Assembly: GCF_040096185.1 (NCBI RefSeq)
Contig: NZ_JBBMFF010000223.1
Coordinates: 1-28,860 of the forward strand
Direction of reading: 5' to 3'
Length of the DNA: 28,860 bases
Source of the DNA: JAZOXB01 sp040096185
GTDB taxonomy: Bacteria > Bacillota > Clostridia > Oscillospirales > Oscillospiraceae
Shown here: piece by piece, positions 6,815 through 15,239 of the stretch
Position numbering within the stretch: position 1 is the first letter of the stretch
Layout of the letters: the number at the start of each line of letters is the position of its first letter
The notes under the pieces: model-generated
What the model was told of the DNA's origin: nothing
The model's database searches: none
Seen by the model: only the letters and a program-made list of their open reading frames with translations
Made by a program: the position numbers and the translations under genes

Positions 6815-7324
6815 GCGGTACTCAACAAACGGCAAAAAGATGTCCGTTGTAAAGTGAAAGGGTCAATCAGACCACTTCACTGCTCCTTGAAAACTGAATA
6901 GTTCAGTGCTGCGGATCTTTCCGCTTCTGCGAAGCAACACAGCTTCCGACGCCAAGACCTCCCGAAAGGGAGTGAGCGACCTCCGGAGAGCTATAACAGT
7001 CGTGTGGTGCGGCTGCTTGCGACGATGCAGATGCCGGGTATAATGATACTTCCGTCTTTTCTTTGAATGGGCGGCTCGGAGCGATCCTCGGAGGGGTGAG
7101 AGTCCCATGATACCGATTGACCATTGGTAGTCCGCAGCATTCCCGGAACTGCAAAGTTCTTCTGGCAGGGGCGCGAGCTGCAAATATGCCGGACAATGAA
7201 ACAAACCCAAAAGAAACTTACTATATAGTTTCAGGATGAAAACTATGTGGCAGGGTATCTTCACAAGATGCTCTGCCATATCCTTTTGTCCTGAATATTT
7301 CACGAAACAGGAGGTGCTTAGAAT
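6815..7324 (+). other. Long non-coding stretch with several hairpins
   Basis: No credible gene is visible in these 510 bases; short frames on both strands have no good start or composition. There are local hairpins, for example CCTCCC-GAAA-GGGAG near 6959-6972, and a strong one near 7229-7295. The stretch is GC-rich in the middle and becomes AT-rich towards the next gene. It could hold a regulatory leader or a small RNA. Confidence 0.5.
7229..7295 (+). promoter_or_regulatory. Two-tier hairpin upstream of small DUF6870-like gene
   Basis: TTCAGGA at 7230-7236 pairs with TCCTGAA at 7289-7295. Inside, a segment from about 7243 (ATGTGGCAG..ATCTT) pairs with about 7265-7281 (AAGATGC..CTGCCATAT) with a CACA-type loop and a few wobble pairs. 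The hairpin ends about 30 bases before the ATG at 7325 and could be an attenuator or an RNA stabiliser. Confidence 0.5.
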
Positions 7325-7567
7325 ATGATGGGCATTGAAACAATGAAAAGCGTCAGTCCGAAAACGGTTGACCGAAGCACACTCGTTCAGAGAAGCAGCA
7401 TCCGGCTTGATCCTGCGGCACCGCGAGAGGACAGGCTGAGGGAGTTCATCAAGCAGATCAGAAATCCCTATTGTTATCTGGACGGGAAAACTGTGGTGAA
7501 GATCAGCTTCGCCGCGACGGACACGACAATGGAAGATTGTCTGGAACACTATCTGAGAGGTCTCTGA
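7325..7567 (+). CDS. DUF6870-like small protein
   Basis: An 80-residue protein. The pattern MKSVSPKTVDRSTLVQ at the N-terminus and the C-terminal IRNPYCYLDGKTVVKISFAATDTTMEDCLEHYL recall small proteins encoded beside recombinases in Firmicutes integrative elements and annotated DUF6870; that name is from memory. Function is unknown. It has no signal peptide or membrane helix. The start ATG-ATG is preceded by AGGAGG about 11 bases away. It sits on its own between two structured leaders, just ahead of the recombinase cluster and its promoter. Confidence 0.7.
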   Translation: MMGIETMKSVSPKTVDRSTLVQRSSIRLDPAAPREDRLREFIKQIRNPYCYLDGKTVVKISFAATDTTMEDCLEHYLRGL

Positions 7568-7602
7568 TTTATGAACAGTCTGAATCTTTTCACCCGGTTC
7601 TA

Positions 7603-7631
7603 TGGACAAGCGATTGAGCCTGTGGTATAAT
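7603..7631 (+). promoter_or_regulatory. Promoter for the recombinase cluster
   Basis: TGGACA at 7603-7608 and TATAAT at 7626-7631 are 17 bases apart, a near-consensus sigma-A promoter. It gives a leader of about 140 bases before the first recombinase start at 7781. Confidence 0.75.
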
Positions 7632-7666
7632 GAAATCGGTCAAAAAAGAAGAATACGGATTAAGCC

Positions 7667-7725
7667 GCTTGCCCTGATGGTCATGTGGCGTTTTCGTGTT
7701 TCTCTTCATAAGAGTTGAGGCAAGC
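7667..7725 (+). promoter_or_regulatory. Structured leader of the recombinase operon
   Basis: GCTTGCC at 7667-7673 pairs with GGCAAGC at 7719-7725. Inside is a small perfect hairpin, CTCTT-CAT-AAGAG at 7702-7714. The fold lies between the promoter at 7603-7631 and the ribosome-binding site of the first recombinase (GGAGG near 7769), so it could modulate expression. No clear U-tract follows. Confidence 0.45.
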
Positions 7726-7780
7726 CTTCGTCTTTCTGATTTGATGTACCACACCAAACAGAAAAACGGAGGTTATTTTT

Positions 7781-9415
7781 ATGCCAGACAAGGTTTACCG
7801 CACGGCGATCTACTGCCGTCTGTCCCGTGAAGATGGAGACAAAGTAGAAAGCAACTCCATCGCCAGCCAGAGAGCCATCTGCGAGGACTATATCGCAAGG
7901 CATGAGGATTTGGAGCTTGTCTGTGAGCCGTTTGTGGATGACGGTTACAGCGGCGTTTCCTTCAATCGTCCTCAGTTCAAAAAGCTGGAAGAGGCAATCC
8001 GCAAGGGTGCGCTTGACTGCATCGTGGTCAAGGATCTCAGCCGCTTCTCAAGAAACTACATCGACGGCGGGCGCTACATTGAAAAGATTTTCCCGCAGCT
8101 TGGCATTCGCTTCATCGCAATCAATGATGCGTATGACAGTCTGACCGGTGATCCGCAGTCCGACTCCTTTGTTATCCCGTTCAAAAACCTGATTAACGAT
8201 TCTTACTGCAAGGACATCTCCATGAAAATCCGAAGCAGTTTGGAAGTCAAACAGAAAAGTGGTGAGTTCGTCGGCTCGTTCGCGCCTTACGGCTACATGA
8301 AATCGCCGGAGAACAAAAACCAGCTCATCGTGGATGAAGCGGTCAGCGAATATGTGCAGATGATCTTCTCCATGTACAAGGACGGGTTCTCCATTGGGCG
8401 CATTGCAAAGCGTCTGAACCAAATGGGCGTCCTGTCCCCGATGGAATACAAGCATTCCGCCGGTGTGAAGTTCGATACCGTCTTCAAAACCGGCGATACC
8501 GCAAAATGGACGTACAAAGCCGTCCAGCGTATTCTCACCAACGAGGTTTATATCGGCGTTCTGGCTCAAGGCAAGCGCGGCACTCCCAACTACAAAGTCC
8601 GCGTCGTGAAGAGCAAGGATGAATCCGAGTGGGTCAAGGTTGAGAACGCGCATGAAGCTCTTGTGTCCTACGAGGACTTCATGGCAGTCAAGGTCATGAT
8701 GCAGCGGGATATGCGCTGCTCACCCGATCAAAACGAAGCACACCTGTTTTCCGGCTTCTTGTTCTGCGGAGACTGTCAGCAGCCAATGATCCGCAAGACC
8801 GTCCCGTCGAAGACGAAAAAGTATATCTACTACGTCTGCTCCACCAATAAGCACACCCGGACGTGCAGCCCGCACAGCATCGCCGCAAAAGAGGTTGAAG
8901 AGAAGGTCTTCCGTGCCATTCATGACCAGATCGAGCTTGTCATCAATCTGGAACACGCGCTTGCGATGATAGAACGGCTTCCGTCTCAGAGCCGTAAGGC
9001 TTTCAATTACGAAGCTCAGATCGCCAAAATCGAGGAAGAGATTGAACGGTACCAAAAGCTCAAGCTGGGGCTTTACGAGAACTTCATCGGCGGCGTCATT
9101 GATAAATCGGAATACTTCGAGTTCCGCAGCAGCTACACCAAAATCATTGAGGACAAACAGGAGGCACTTCTGCGGGTCAAAAAAGAAATGAAGCAGACGG
9201 TGACAACCGGCACGACCGAACGGAACTGGGTAACGCTTTTCAAGCAGTATGAAAACGTCGAAGAACTGAACCGCCGTGTGCTGATGTCCCTTGTTGACCG
9301 CATTCTGATTCACGAAAACCATGCAATCGAAATCGTCTTCAAATACAGGGACGAATACCAGCAGACGCTTGAATACGTTCTCGGCTATGCCGATGAACTG
9401 GATATTGCCGTATAA
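7781..9415 (+). CDS. Large serine recombinase 1
   Basis: A 544-residue site-specific DNA integrase of the large serine type. The resolvase domain has the nucleophile Ser15 in AIYCRLSRED, and the DLSRFSRN arginine segment at residues 85-92. A Recombinase domain follows (FAPYGYMKSP to about residue 260), then a zinc ribbon with CGDC at 329-332 and later Cys at 353 and 362. A coiled coil from about residue 402 (YEAQIAKIEEEIERYQKLK) mediates subunit contacts. All catalytic landmarks appear present, so it should be active. The gene is the first of a tightly spaced set: 15 bases separate it from recombinase 2, with GGAGG in that gap. Confidence 0.93.
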   Translation: MPDKVYRTAIYCRLSREDGDKVESNSIASQRAICEDYIARHEDLELVCEPFVDDGYSGVSFNRPQFKKLEEAIRKGALDCIVVKDLSRFSRNYIDGGRYIEKIFPQLGIRFIAINDAYDSLTGDPQSDSFVIPFKNLINDSYCKDISMKIRSSLEVKQKSGEFVGSFAPYGYMKSPENKNQLIVDEAVSEYVQMIFSMYKDGFSIGRIAKRLNQMGVLSPMEYKHSAGVKFDTVFKTGDTAKWTYKAVQRILTNEVYIGVLAQGKRGTPNYKVRVVKSKDESEWVKVENAHEALVSYEDFMAVKVMMQRDMRCSPDQNEAHLFSGFLFCGDCQQPMIRKTVPSKTKKYIYYVCSTNKHTRTCSPHSIAAKEVEEKVFRAIHDQIELVINLEHALAMIERLPSQSRKAFNYEAQIAKIEEEIERYQKLKLGLYENFIGGVIDKSEYFEFRSSYTKIIEDKQEALLRVKKEMKQTVTTGTTERNWVTLFKQYENVEELNRRVLMSLVDRILIHENHAIEIVFKYRDEYQQTLEYVLGYADELDIAV

Positions 9416-9430
9416 AGGAGGGATGAGCAA

Positions 9431-11137
9431 ATGGCAAGAAAAAGCAGAAAGCAAATTGCAGTCGAAGAGCCGGTTATCGAATCTGTCTCTTCCGAGGTCT
9501 TCTCAACAGCCATCTATGCCCGTCTTTCCGTTGAAAACAGCGGCAAGTCCGAAAAGGTGGATGTCATCGCAAATCAGATTGAGATTTGCAAGTCGTACAT
9601 TGCAGAGCGTCCCTACCTGAATCTGATAGATACCTATGTGGATAACGGACGAACGGGTACGGTTTTTGACAGACCGGAGTTCAACCGTCTGATGAACGAC
9701 ATCCGCACCGGCAGGATCAAGTGCCTTGTGGTTCGTGATCTCAGCCGGTTCGGGCGTGACTACATCGAGGCAGGAACCTATCTGGAACGGGTCTTTCCGC
9801 AGGTCGGGCTTCGGTTTATCGCCATCAAAGAGAACTACGACAACTTTGATACGGACGGCTCCGGCGAAAGTCTCATCATCCCTCTGCAAAACATGATCAA
9901 CACCCTCTACTCGAAGGACATCTCCCGCAAGGTTTCTACTGCGCTCAAGGCACAGATGGAAAGTGGAGAGTTCAAGAAGCGCAATCTCCCGTATGGTTAT
10001 CGCTGGGATGAAGAACACAGCAATATGGTCTTCGATGAGGAAACCGCACCGATTGTCCGGAAGATTTTCCAATGGAAGATTGAAGGGCTGTCCCTTCCTG
10101 CGATTGCAGACCGGCTTGATGCAATGAACGCGCCCAATCCGGAGTTTCAGAAGTATCAGGTCGGCGTCCGCACAGGCAATGCTACGGCAAAGAAGATTTG
10201 GAACAAATCTTCACTGACTACCATTCTGGATAATCCCCATTACGTCGGAGATACCGTTCTCGGACGGACGCTGAACGCCATCTACAAGGGCGTCAAGAAT
10301 CAGCACATTGACCGTGAGGAATGGATTGTTTTTCCCAATACTCACGAGGCGATTATCTCCCGTGAGGACTTCCAGAAGGTACGAGAAATGCGGAACGCTG
10401 CTGCAAGGACAAGGGTTGAGAAGATGGAGCGCACGGAAGAAATCCGCGCTACGCTGATCAATCTCTTTGAAGACAAAATCGTCTGCGCAGACTGCGGCAA
10501 AAAGCTCTACTTCCATCGCAAGCGCGTTGACAAGCGCAAGGACGGCGCATGGTACGCCTTCTATGAGTGCAGTTCATCCGTCAAGCGCGGCAATCTCTGT
10601 ACGCCACACTATACGCGGCAGGACAAACTCGAAGCCGATGTGCTTGCGGCGATCCAGCTTCAAGTCAAGGCGGCTCTCAATTACGACAAGCTGCTTGCCA
10701 AACTGAGAAACAGCGAAGGTGAACGCAGCATCCGAGATCAGCAGAATGCGCTCATTACAAGCCTGAATCTGAAACTCAGCGGTATTTCCAAGAAGCGTAC
10801 CCGTCTCTATGAGGACTTCACGGAAGGCGTTCTCGATGAAGAGGAATACGCCTTTGCCAAGAAAGCCTACGATGAGCAGTATGTCGATCTTTCACGGCGG
10901 TTGGATGAAGCGGTTCAGCGGAAGGTAAAGTTTGCCGAGGCAATGTCCGAGGACAATAAGTGGCTCACGCTGATGAAATCCGTCAGCGGTGCAACGATGC
11001 TCTCTCAGGAGTTGGTTGACGAGTCCGTAGAGCTTGTGAAAGTCCATGAGGACGGCTCAATCGAGCTGGTCATGAAATACGGCGATATTTACGCTCTGAC
11101 CGTTCAGAGTATCAAGGAAGTGCAGGAGGCGATGTAA
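9431..11137 (+). CDS. Large serine recombinase 2
   Basis: A 568-residue large serine recombinase. Catalytic Ser33 is in AIYARLSVEN, and the arginine segment RDLSRFGRD is at about residues 102-110. The Recombinase domain covers roughly 180-330; the zinc ribbon has CADC at 352-355 and later Cys at 380 and 390. A coiled-coil helix around 425-500 follows. It has an extra N-terminal extension of about 20 residues compared with recombinase 1. It ends directly against the start of recombinase 3 (TAAATG), so the two are translated together. The three recombinases differ throughout, so they are old paralogues, not a recent tandem copy. Confidence 0.93.
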   Translation: MARKSRKQIAVEEPVIESVSSEVFSTAIYARLSVENSGKSEKVDVIANQIEICKSYIAERPYLNLIDTYVDNGRTGTVFDRPEFNRLMNDIRTGRIKCLVVRDLSRFGRDYIEAGTYLERVFPQVGLRFIAIKENYDNFDTDGSGESLIIPLQNMINTLYSKDISRKVSTALKAQMESGEFKKRNLPYGYRWDEEHSNMVFDEETAPIVRKIFQWKIEGLSLPAIADRLDAMNAPNPEFQKYQVGVRTGNATAKKIWNKSSLTTILDNPHYVGDTVLGRTLNAIYKGVKNQHIDREEWIVFPNTHEAIISREDFQKVREMRNAAARTRVEKMERTEEIRATLINLFEDKIVCADCGKKLYFHRKRVDKRKDGAWYAFYECSSSVKRGNLCTPHYTRQDKLEADVLAAIQLQVKAALNYDKLLAKLRNSEGERSIRDQQNALITSLNLKLSGISKKRTRLYEDFTEGVLDEEEYAFAKKAYDEQYVDLSRRLDEAVQRKVKFAEAMSEDNKWLTLMKSVSGATMLSQELVDESVELVKVHEDGSIELVMKYGDIYALTVQSIKEVQEAM

Positions 11138-12745
11138 ATGAGCAAGGAATACAACATCGGCATCTACATCCGCCTCTCAATGGCTGATGAAGATACCGGT
11201 TATGGCAGCAAGGCGGAAAGTGACAGCATCGGCAACCAGCGTATGCTCATCAATCGCTTTCTCGACAATCATCCGGAGTTGTCTCACTGTCAGCGGTCTG
11301 AGTTTGCGGATGACGGTTATACCGGCACGAACTTTCACCGTCCTCAGTTCACGCAGATGATGGAGAAGGTCAAGCGCGGCGAAATCAATCTGATCTGCGT
11401 CAAAGACTTTTCCCGCTTTTCTCGTGACTACATTGAAACGGGAAACTATCTGGAATGCACTTTTCCATTCATGGGCGTCCGCTTTATTTCCATCAACGAC
11501 GGCTATGACAGTGACGATTACAAAGGCACAACGGGCGGCCTGGAAGTGGTTATGCGCAGCATCATCTACGCCGCATACAGCAAAGACCTTTCCGTAAAGA
11601 CCACATCGGCAAAAATCCAGATGATGAAGCAGGGCAAGTATGTCGGTGGCTACGCCCCATACGGCTACGTCCTGCATCCCACCATTCGGAACAAACTTGC
11701 CGTAGACCCGGAGGCGGCTGATGTGATCCGTCGTATTTTCCGCGAGGCGCTGGAAGGCAGCAACACCTCTCAGATCGCCCGCAGCCTGAATGATGACGGC
11801 ATCCCGACGCCGGGGCAATACTTCAAGAGCAAGCATCCCGACAAGAAGAAGTTCAGTAACATGAGCGAGAAAATCAGTTGGGAAACCGTGATGGTCTATA
11901 ACATCCTCAAAAACCTTGTTTACACCGGAACACTGGTCAGCCGCAAAATGAAGTCCTGCGGTGTCGGCTCAAAAAAGCGTGTTGTCAATGAGCCGATTAT
12001 CGTAGAAGGAACGCATGAAGCTATTATCAGCAAGGAAGACTTTGAGCTTGCTCAGAAGGTCATTCGAGGCGGAGGACGGAATCCCACGCGCAAGCAGCAT
12101 GACTATCCGCTCAAGGGACTCGTCCGCTGCGGTAACTGTAAACGTGCTATGACACGCCGAAAGAACAAGGCTGGCATTCGGTACTTCCAGTGCATTCACT
12201 CGGTCAACAACGGAAACACAGACTGTCCGGTTGGCAGGAGCTTTCCGGAAATGGATATTGAGAAGGTTGTCTTCCATGCCCTTACTCAGTTTCTTGCTTT
12301 GGCACAGAAGGAAGCAATACAGAACCGCGAAGTCGGTGATCTGCGGAAATCTGCCATCAAGGAATGTGCTGATAAAATCCGCACTCTGCAAAAGCAGAAC
12401 GAGCAGCACAAGGCGTCCAAGCTGAGGCTCTACGAGAAGTATGCAGCCGGAAGCATCACGAAGGAGGCGTACATTCAGCAGAAGGCGGCAGCGGATGTGA
12501 AGATTGCTGAAAACGATGGAGCAATCCAGCGCAGTCACGAGCGAATGAAGGAGCTTGACTCCGAGACCGCCTGTTCAGATGAAAAGCTGGACGCGGTCTG
12601 CGAACAGTACGCCGACTGCAAAGCTCTGACCTATGAGCTGACCCACGCATTCATTTCTGCGGTCTACATTTACGATCTTGACAACATAGAAATCGTCTGG
12701 AGGTTCAAGGACTTCCTCACTACATCAGAAGGAGAAGCCAAATGA
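11138..12745 (+). CDS. Large serine recombinase 3
   Basis: A 535-residue large serine recombinase. Catalytic Ser14 is in GIYIRLSMAD, and the arginine segment DFSRFSRDY is at about residues 90-98. A Recombinase domain follows (APYGYVLHP onward) and then a zinc ribbon with CGNC and the later pair in QCIHSVNNGNTDC. The end carries a coiled coil rich in Lys, Glu and Gln. The start abuts recombinase 2 with no spacer, and its TGA overlaps the ATG of the next gene, so all four genes form one unit. Recombinases in such trios may act jointly as integrase and excision partners. Confidence 0.93.
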   Translation: MSKEYNIGIYIRLSMADEDTGYGSKAESDSIGNQRMLINRFLDNHPELSHCQRSEFADDGYTGTNFHRPQFTQMMEKVKRGEINLICVKDFSRFSRDYIETGNYLECTFPFMGVRFISINDGYDSDDYKGTTGGLEVVMRSIIYAAYSKDLSVKTTSAKIQMMKQGKYVGGYAPYGYVLHPTIRNKLAVDPEAADVIRRIFREALEGSNTSQIARSLNDDGIPTPGQYFKSKHPDKKKFSNMSEKISWETVMVYNILKNLVYTGTLVSRKMKSCGVGSKKRVVNEPIIVEGTHEAIISKEDFELAQKVIRGGGRNPTRKQHDYPLKGLVRCGNCKRAMTRRKNKAGIRYFQCIHSVNNGNTDCPVGRSFPEMDIEKVVFHALTQFLALAQKEAIQNREVGDLRKSAIKECADKIRTLQKQNEQHKASKLRLYEKYAAGSITKEAYIQQKAAADVKIAENDGAIQRSHERMKELDSETACSDEKLDAVCEQYADCKALTYELTHAFISAVYIYDLDNIEIVWRFKDFLTTSEGEAK

Positions 12746-13137
12746 AAGTATTTCTTTATATCCGCGTTGCCTGTGCGGATCAGCTTGCGGCAGCAGACCA
12801 GCGGGAAGAGCTGGAACGCTATGCGAAGGACAAAGGCTATGAGGTGGCTGCTGCTGTGGCGGCAGACGGCATCTCCGGCGTCCATACGGAAGGTATCATG
12901 AACTTCCTGCTGAACGAAGCCAAGCGTCAGGACATCGGTACGATCCTCACCCGCGACACCTCGCGAATCAGCCGGGACACTTCCTCTTTCATGAGGTTTG
13001 AGCGAAAGTTCCGGGAGAACGGCATCCGGTTCGAGTATCTGTCCAAGCCTGACAACGAGCTTCCGGTCACTCCGATGATGGAGGCATTTGCGGCGGCGTA
13101 TAAGAAGCGTCGCACAAAGAACGGCACAAGAGCATAG
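12742..13137 (+). CDS. Resolvase-fold protein lacking the catalytic serine
   Basis: A 131-residue protein consisting only of a resolvase N-terminal domain. It reads FLYIRVACADQ where active enzymes have (Y/F)xRVSTxDQ, so the nucleophile serine (position 10 in classical resolvases) is Ala10 here. The arginine segment RDTSRISRD is kept at about residues 71-79. There is no Recombinase domain, zinc ribbon or DNA-binding tail, only a basic end (KKRRTKNGTRA). I infer a non-catalytic partner that could pair with or regulate the three full recombinases, for instance to control the direction of recombination. It overlaps recombinase 3 by four bases, so it is made with it. It could be decaying, but the frame is intact and well started. 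Confidence 0.8.
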   Translation: MKVFLYIRVACADQLAAADQREELERYAKDKGYEVAAAVAADGISGVHTEGIMNFLLNEAKRQDIGTILTRDTSRISRDTSSFMRFERKFRENGIRFEYLSKPDNELPVTPMMEAFAAAYKKRRTKNGTRA

Positions 13138-13145
13138 AGAAAACG

Positions 13146-13205
13146 CAAGCCGTTCACGGGTGGTTGTCCACCTATGAACGGCTTGTAAATTCTCAAAATT
13201 TTTTT
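13146..13205 (+). terminator. Strong hairpin at the end of the recombinase cluster
   Basis: CAAGCCGTTCA at 13146-13156 pairs perfectly with TGAACGGCTTG at 13175-13185, with a further GGGTGG/CCACCT inner stem and a TTGT loop. A run of seven T lies at 13199-13205, about 14 bases after the stem, further away than in a classical terminator. It begins 9 bases after the last recombinase-cluster stop and lies at what looks like the edge of region B. Confidence 0.65.
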
Positions 13206-13226
13206 AGTCCCTACTTGACACAAGAA

Positions 13227-14654
13227 GACCTTTCCCGTCTTGGCAGAAACTATCTGAAAACGGGCGAACTCATAGAGATTGTATTTCCCGAAAACGGAGT
13301 ACGCTATATCGCGATCAACGACGGAGTTGACACAGCGCGGGAGGATAACGAGTTTACCCCCTTGCGGAACTGGTTTAACGAGTTTTACGCCCGCGACACA
13401 AGCAAGAAAATCCGCGCAGTTAAACAGGCACAGGCGCAAAAAGGCGAGCGCGTCAACGGGGAATATCCATACGGCTATATCCCAGACCCGAACAACCGCC
13501 ACCACCTTATACCCGACCCGGAAACCGCGCCGATTGTCAAACAGGTTTTCGCTATGTTTGTTAGCGGCGTGCGTATGTGCGAAATCCAAAAATGGCTTGC
13601 GGAAAACAAAGTCTTGACGATTGGAGCGTTGCGCTATCAGCGTACAGGACAGGCGCGGTATCAGCGGGCAATGATCGCCCCCTATACTTGGCCGGACAAA
13701 ACGCTCTATGACATATTAGCAAGGCAGGAATATTTAGGGCATACCATAACCGCGAAAACTCACAAGGTATCCTACAAGTCGAAAAAGACCCGGAAGAACG
13801 AAGAAGAACAACGCTATTTCTTCCCAAACACCCATGAGCCGCTTGTTGACGAGGAAACCTTTGAACTTGCGCAAAAGCGGATTGCTACCCGCCACCGCCC
13901 GACAAAAGCAGCGGAGATTGATATTTTTTCCGGCTTGCTGTTTTGCGCTGGTTGCAGACATAAGATGTATTACCAACAGGGCGTAAATATCGAGCCGCGC
14001 AAGTTTTCCTATTCTTGCGGCGCATGGCGCAACAGGGCAAGGACAGGCAGCGAGTGTACCTCTCATTATATCCGCAAAAACGTACTTCTTGATTTAGTGC
14101 TGGAAGATATGCGGCGGGTTTTGCGGTATGTTAAGGAACACGAACAGGACTTTATCTGTAAAGCTACCGAGTACGGCGACATGGAAGCGAGAAAGGCATT
14201 AGCGCAGCAGCAAAAGGAACTTTTCAAAGCACAGGCGCGTATGACCGAACTTGACACGCTTTTCCGCAAGCTGTATGAGGACAACGCATTAGGCAGACTG
14301 ACAGATGAACGGTTTGTGTTTCTAACTTCCGGCTATGAGGACGAAAAGAAATCCCTTGCCGCAAGGATAGACGAGTTACAACAGCAGATCGCAACCGTTA
14401 CCGAGCGAAAAAGGGATATATCAAGGTTTATTCAGATTGTCGGGAAATACAGCGACATACAGGAATTGACCTATGAAAACGTCCATGAGTTTATCGACCG
14501 TATTTTGATACATGAATTAGACCGGGAAACCAACACCCGGAAAATCGAAATCCATTATAGCTTTGTCGGACAGGTTGATACCGAGCAGGAGCCGACGCAA
14601 GTTGTCAACCATGACCGCCGCAACATGGTAGATGTAAAAAGTATCGCTATCTAA
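13227..14654 (+). pseudogene. C-terminal part of a large serine recombinase, N-terminus missing
   Basis: About 475 codons of a large serine recombinase beginning at DLSRLGRNYL, the arginine segment that normally lies near residue 90. Then come a Recombinase domain (YPYGYIPDP onward), a zinc ribbon (CAGC and later Cys residues in YSCGAWRNRARTGSECTSHY), a coiled coil and a DUF4368-like end (IDRILIHELD, EIHYSFVGQ). The catalytic serine domain is absent, so it cannot cut DNA. The frame is open into the hairpin at 13146-13205, but upstream residues do not resemble a recombinase. The missing N-terminal part lies immediately to the right on the opposite strand at 14647-14838. Confidence 0.85.
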
Positions 14655-14838
14655 CCCCAGCAAAGTTCGTCCCCGTATAACCGTCATCCACCAGAATTTT
14701 CAGGTTTGTATACCCGTGGTCACGGGCATATCGGGTTAAATACTCTCTCTGATTTGCGATACTGTTACTCTCGCCTTCCTGGGCATCCTCGTTGCTCAGA
14801 CGGCAATAGAGAATGGTAATTTTCTGCTGATCCAACAT
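14647..14838 (-). pseudogene. N-terminal fragment of a large serine recombinase (TnpX-like)
   Basis: 63 codons starting MLDQQKITILYCRLSNEDAQ, with the catalytic serine in YCRLS and the conserved SNSIANQREYL and DDGYTGTNF segments. It then breaks off into a few unrelated residues and a stop. The start is firm: GGAGG lies 7-8 bases before the ATG at 14838. It follows the mobilisation genes on the same strand, the position expected for the element's own integrase. The remaining 450-odd codons of a recombinase lie next to it in the reverse orientation at 13227-14654, and about 23 codons between the fragments are lost. Confidence 0.85.
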
Positions 14839-14918
14839 AATATCCTCCTTCGGTGGTTGGTCAGCCGACAGTACCGTTGTGCATATTGGAATTATATCAT
14901 GCTTTTGTGTCGCAGTCA

Positions 14919-15221
14919 TTAACAAATCACCCCCTTGTCAGAAAAAATGAGCCGTTTTACCTTGTCGGTAAGTGGCTCATTTCCATCACACTCCGTTTCA
15001 ATCACATACCATGTGTTTCCGATCTTGCACTCAATGGTTTTGCAGAAAGAGGACTGTGCCGCTTCCCAACGCTTGCGGCATTCTTCCAGAAAATCAATAG
15101 GCGGCTCAAAAATCGGATCGAAGCAGGAGTAAATATCAATATAGCCGATGGCATCGTTGATTTCTTCCATCGGGGCATCTTCCATAATCATCTTGTTAAT
15201 TTCATCTACGGTTTTCTTCAT
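14919..15221 (-). CDS. TnpW-like transposon-encoded small protein
   Basis: A 100-residue protein starting MKKTVDEINKMI; an ATG six bases inside the longest frame fits the AAAGGAA site better than the TTG further out. The C-terminal half contains CKIGNTWYVIETECDGNEPLTDKVKRLI, which recalls the TnpW-type proteins of Tn4451-like elements (an IGNTxYxV strand, then a DKxxxLI helix). The N-terminal half is helical with no motif I know. It sits between the Mob gene and the recombinase N-terminal fragment, as expected of a tnpW-like gene. No biochemical role has been clear to me for TnpW. Confidence 0.6.
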   Translation of the reverse strand: MKKTVDEINKMIMEDAPMEEINDAIGYIDIYSCFDPIFEPPIDFLEECRKRWEAAQSSFCKTIECKIGNTWYVIETECDGNEPLTDKVKRLIFSDKGVIC

Positions 15222-15239
15222 AGGCAAATAGTTCCTTTC

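Noticed and set aside
6815..7324. Possible group II intron fragment
   Set aside because: Some words recall intron structural segments, but there is no recognisable domain V hairpin, no maturase and no intron boundary.
7781..12745. Recombinases as a recent tandem duplication
   Set aside because: The three proteins differ in length, N-terminal extension and motif wording throughout, so they are old paralogues.
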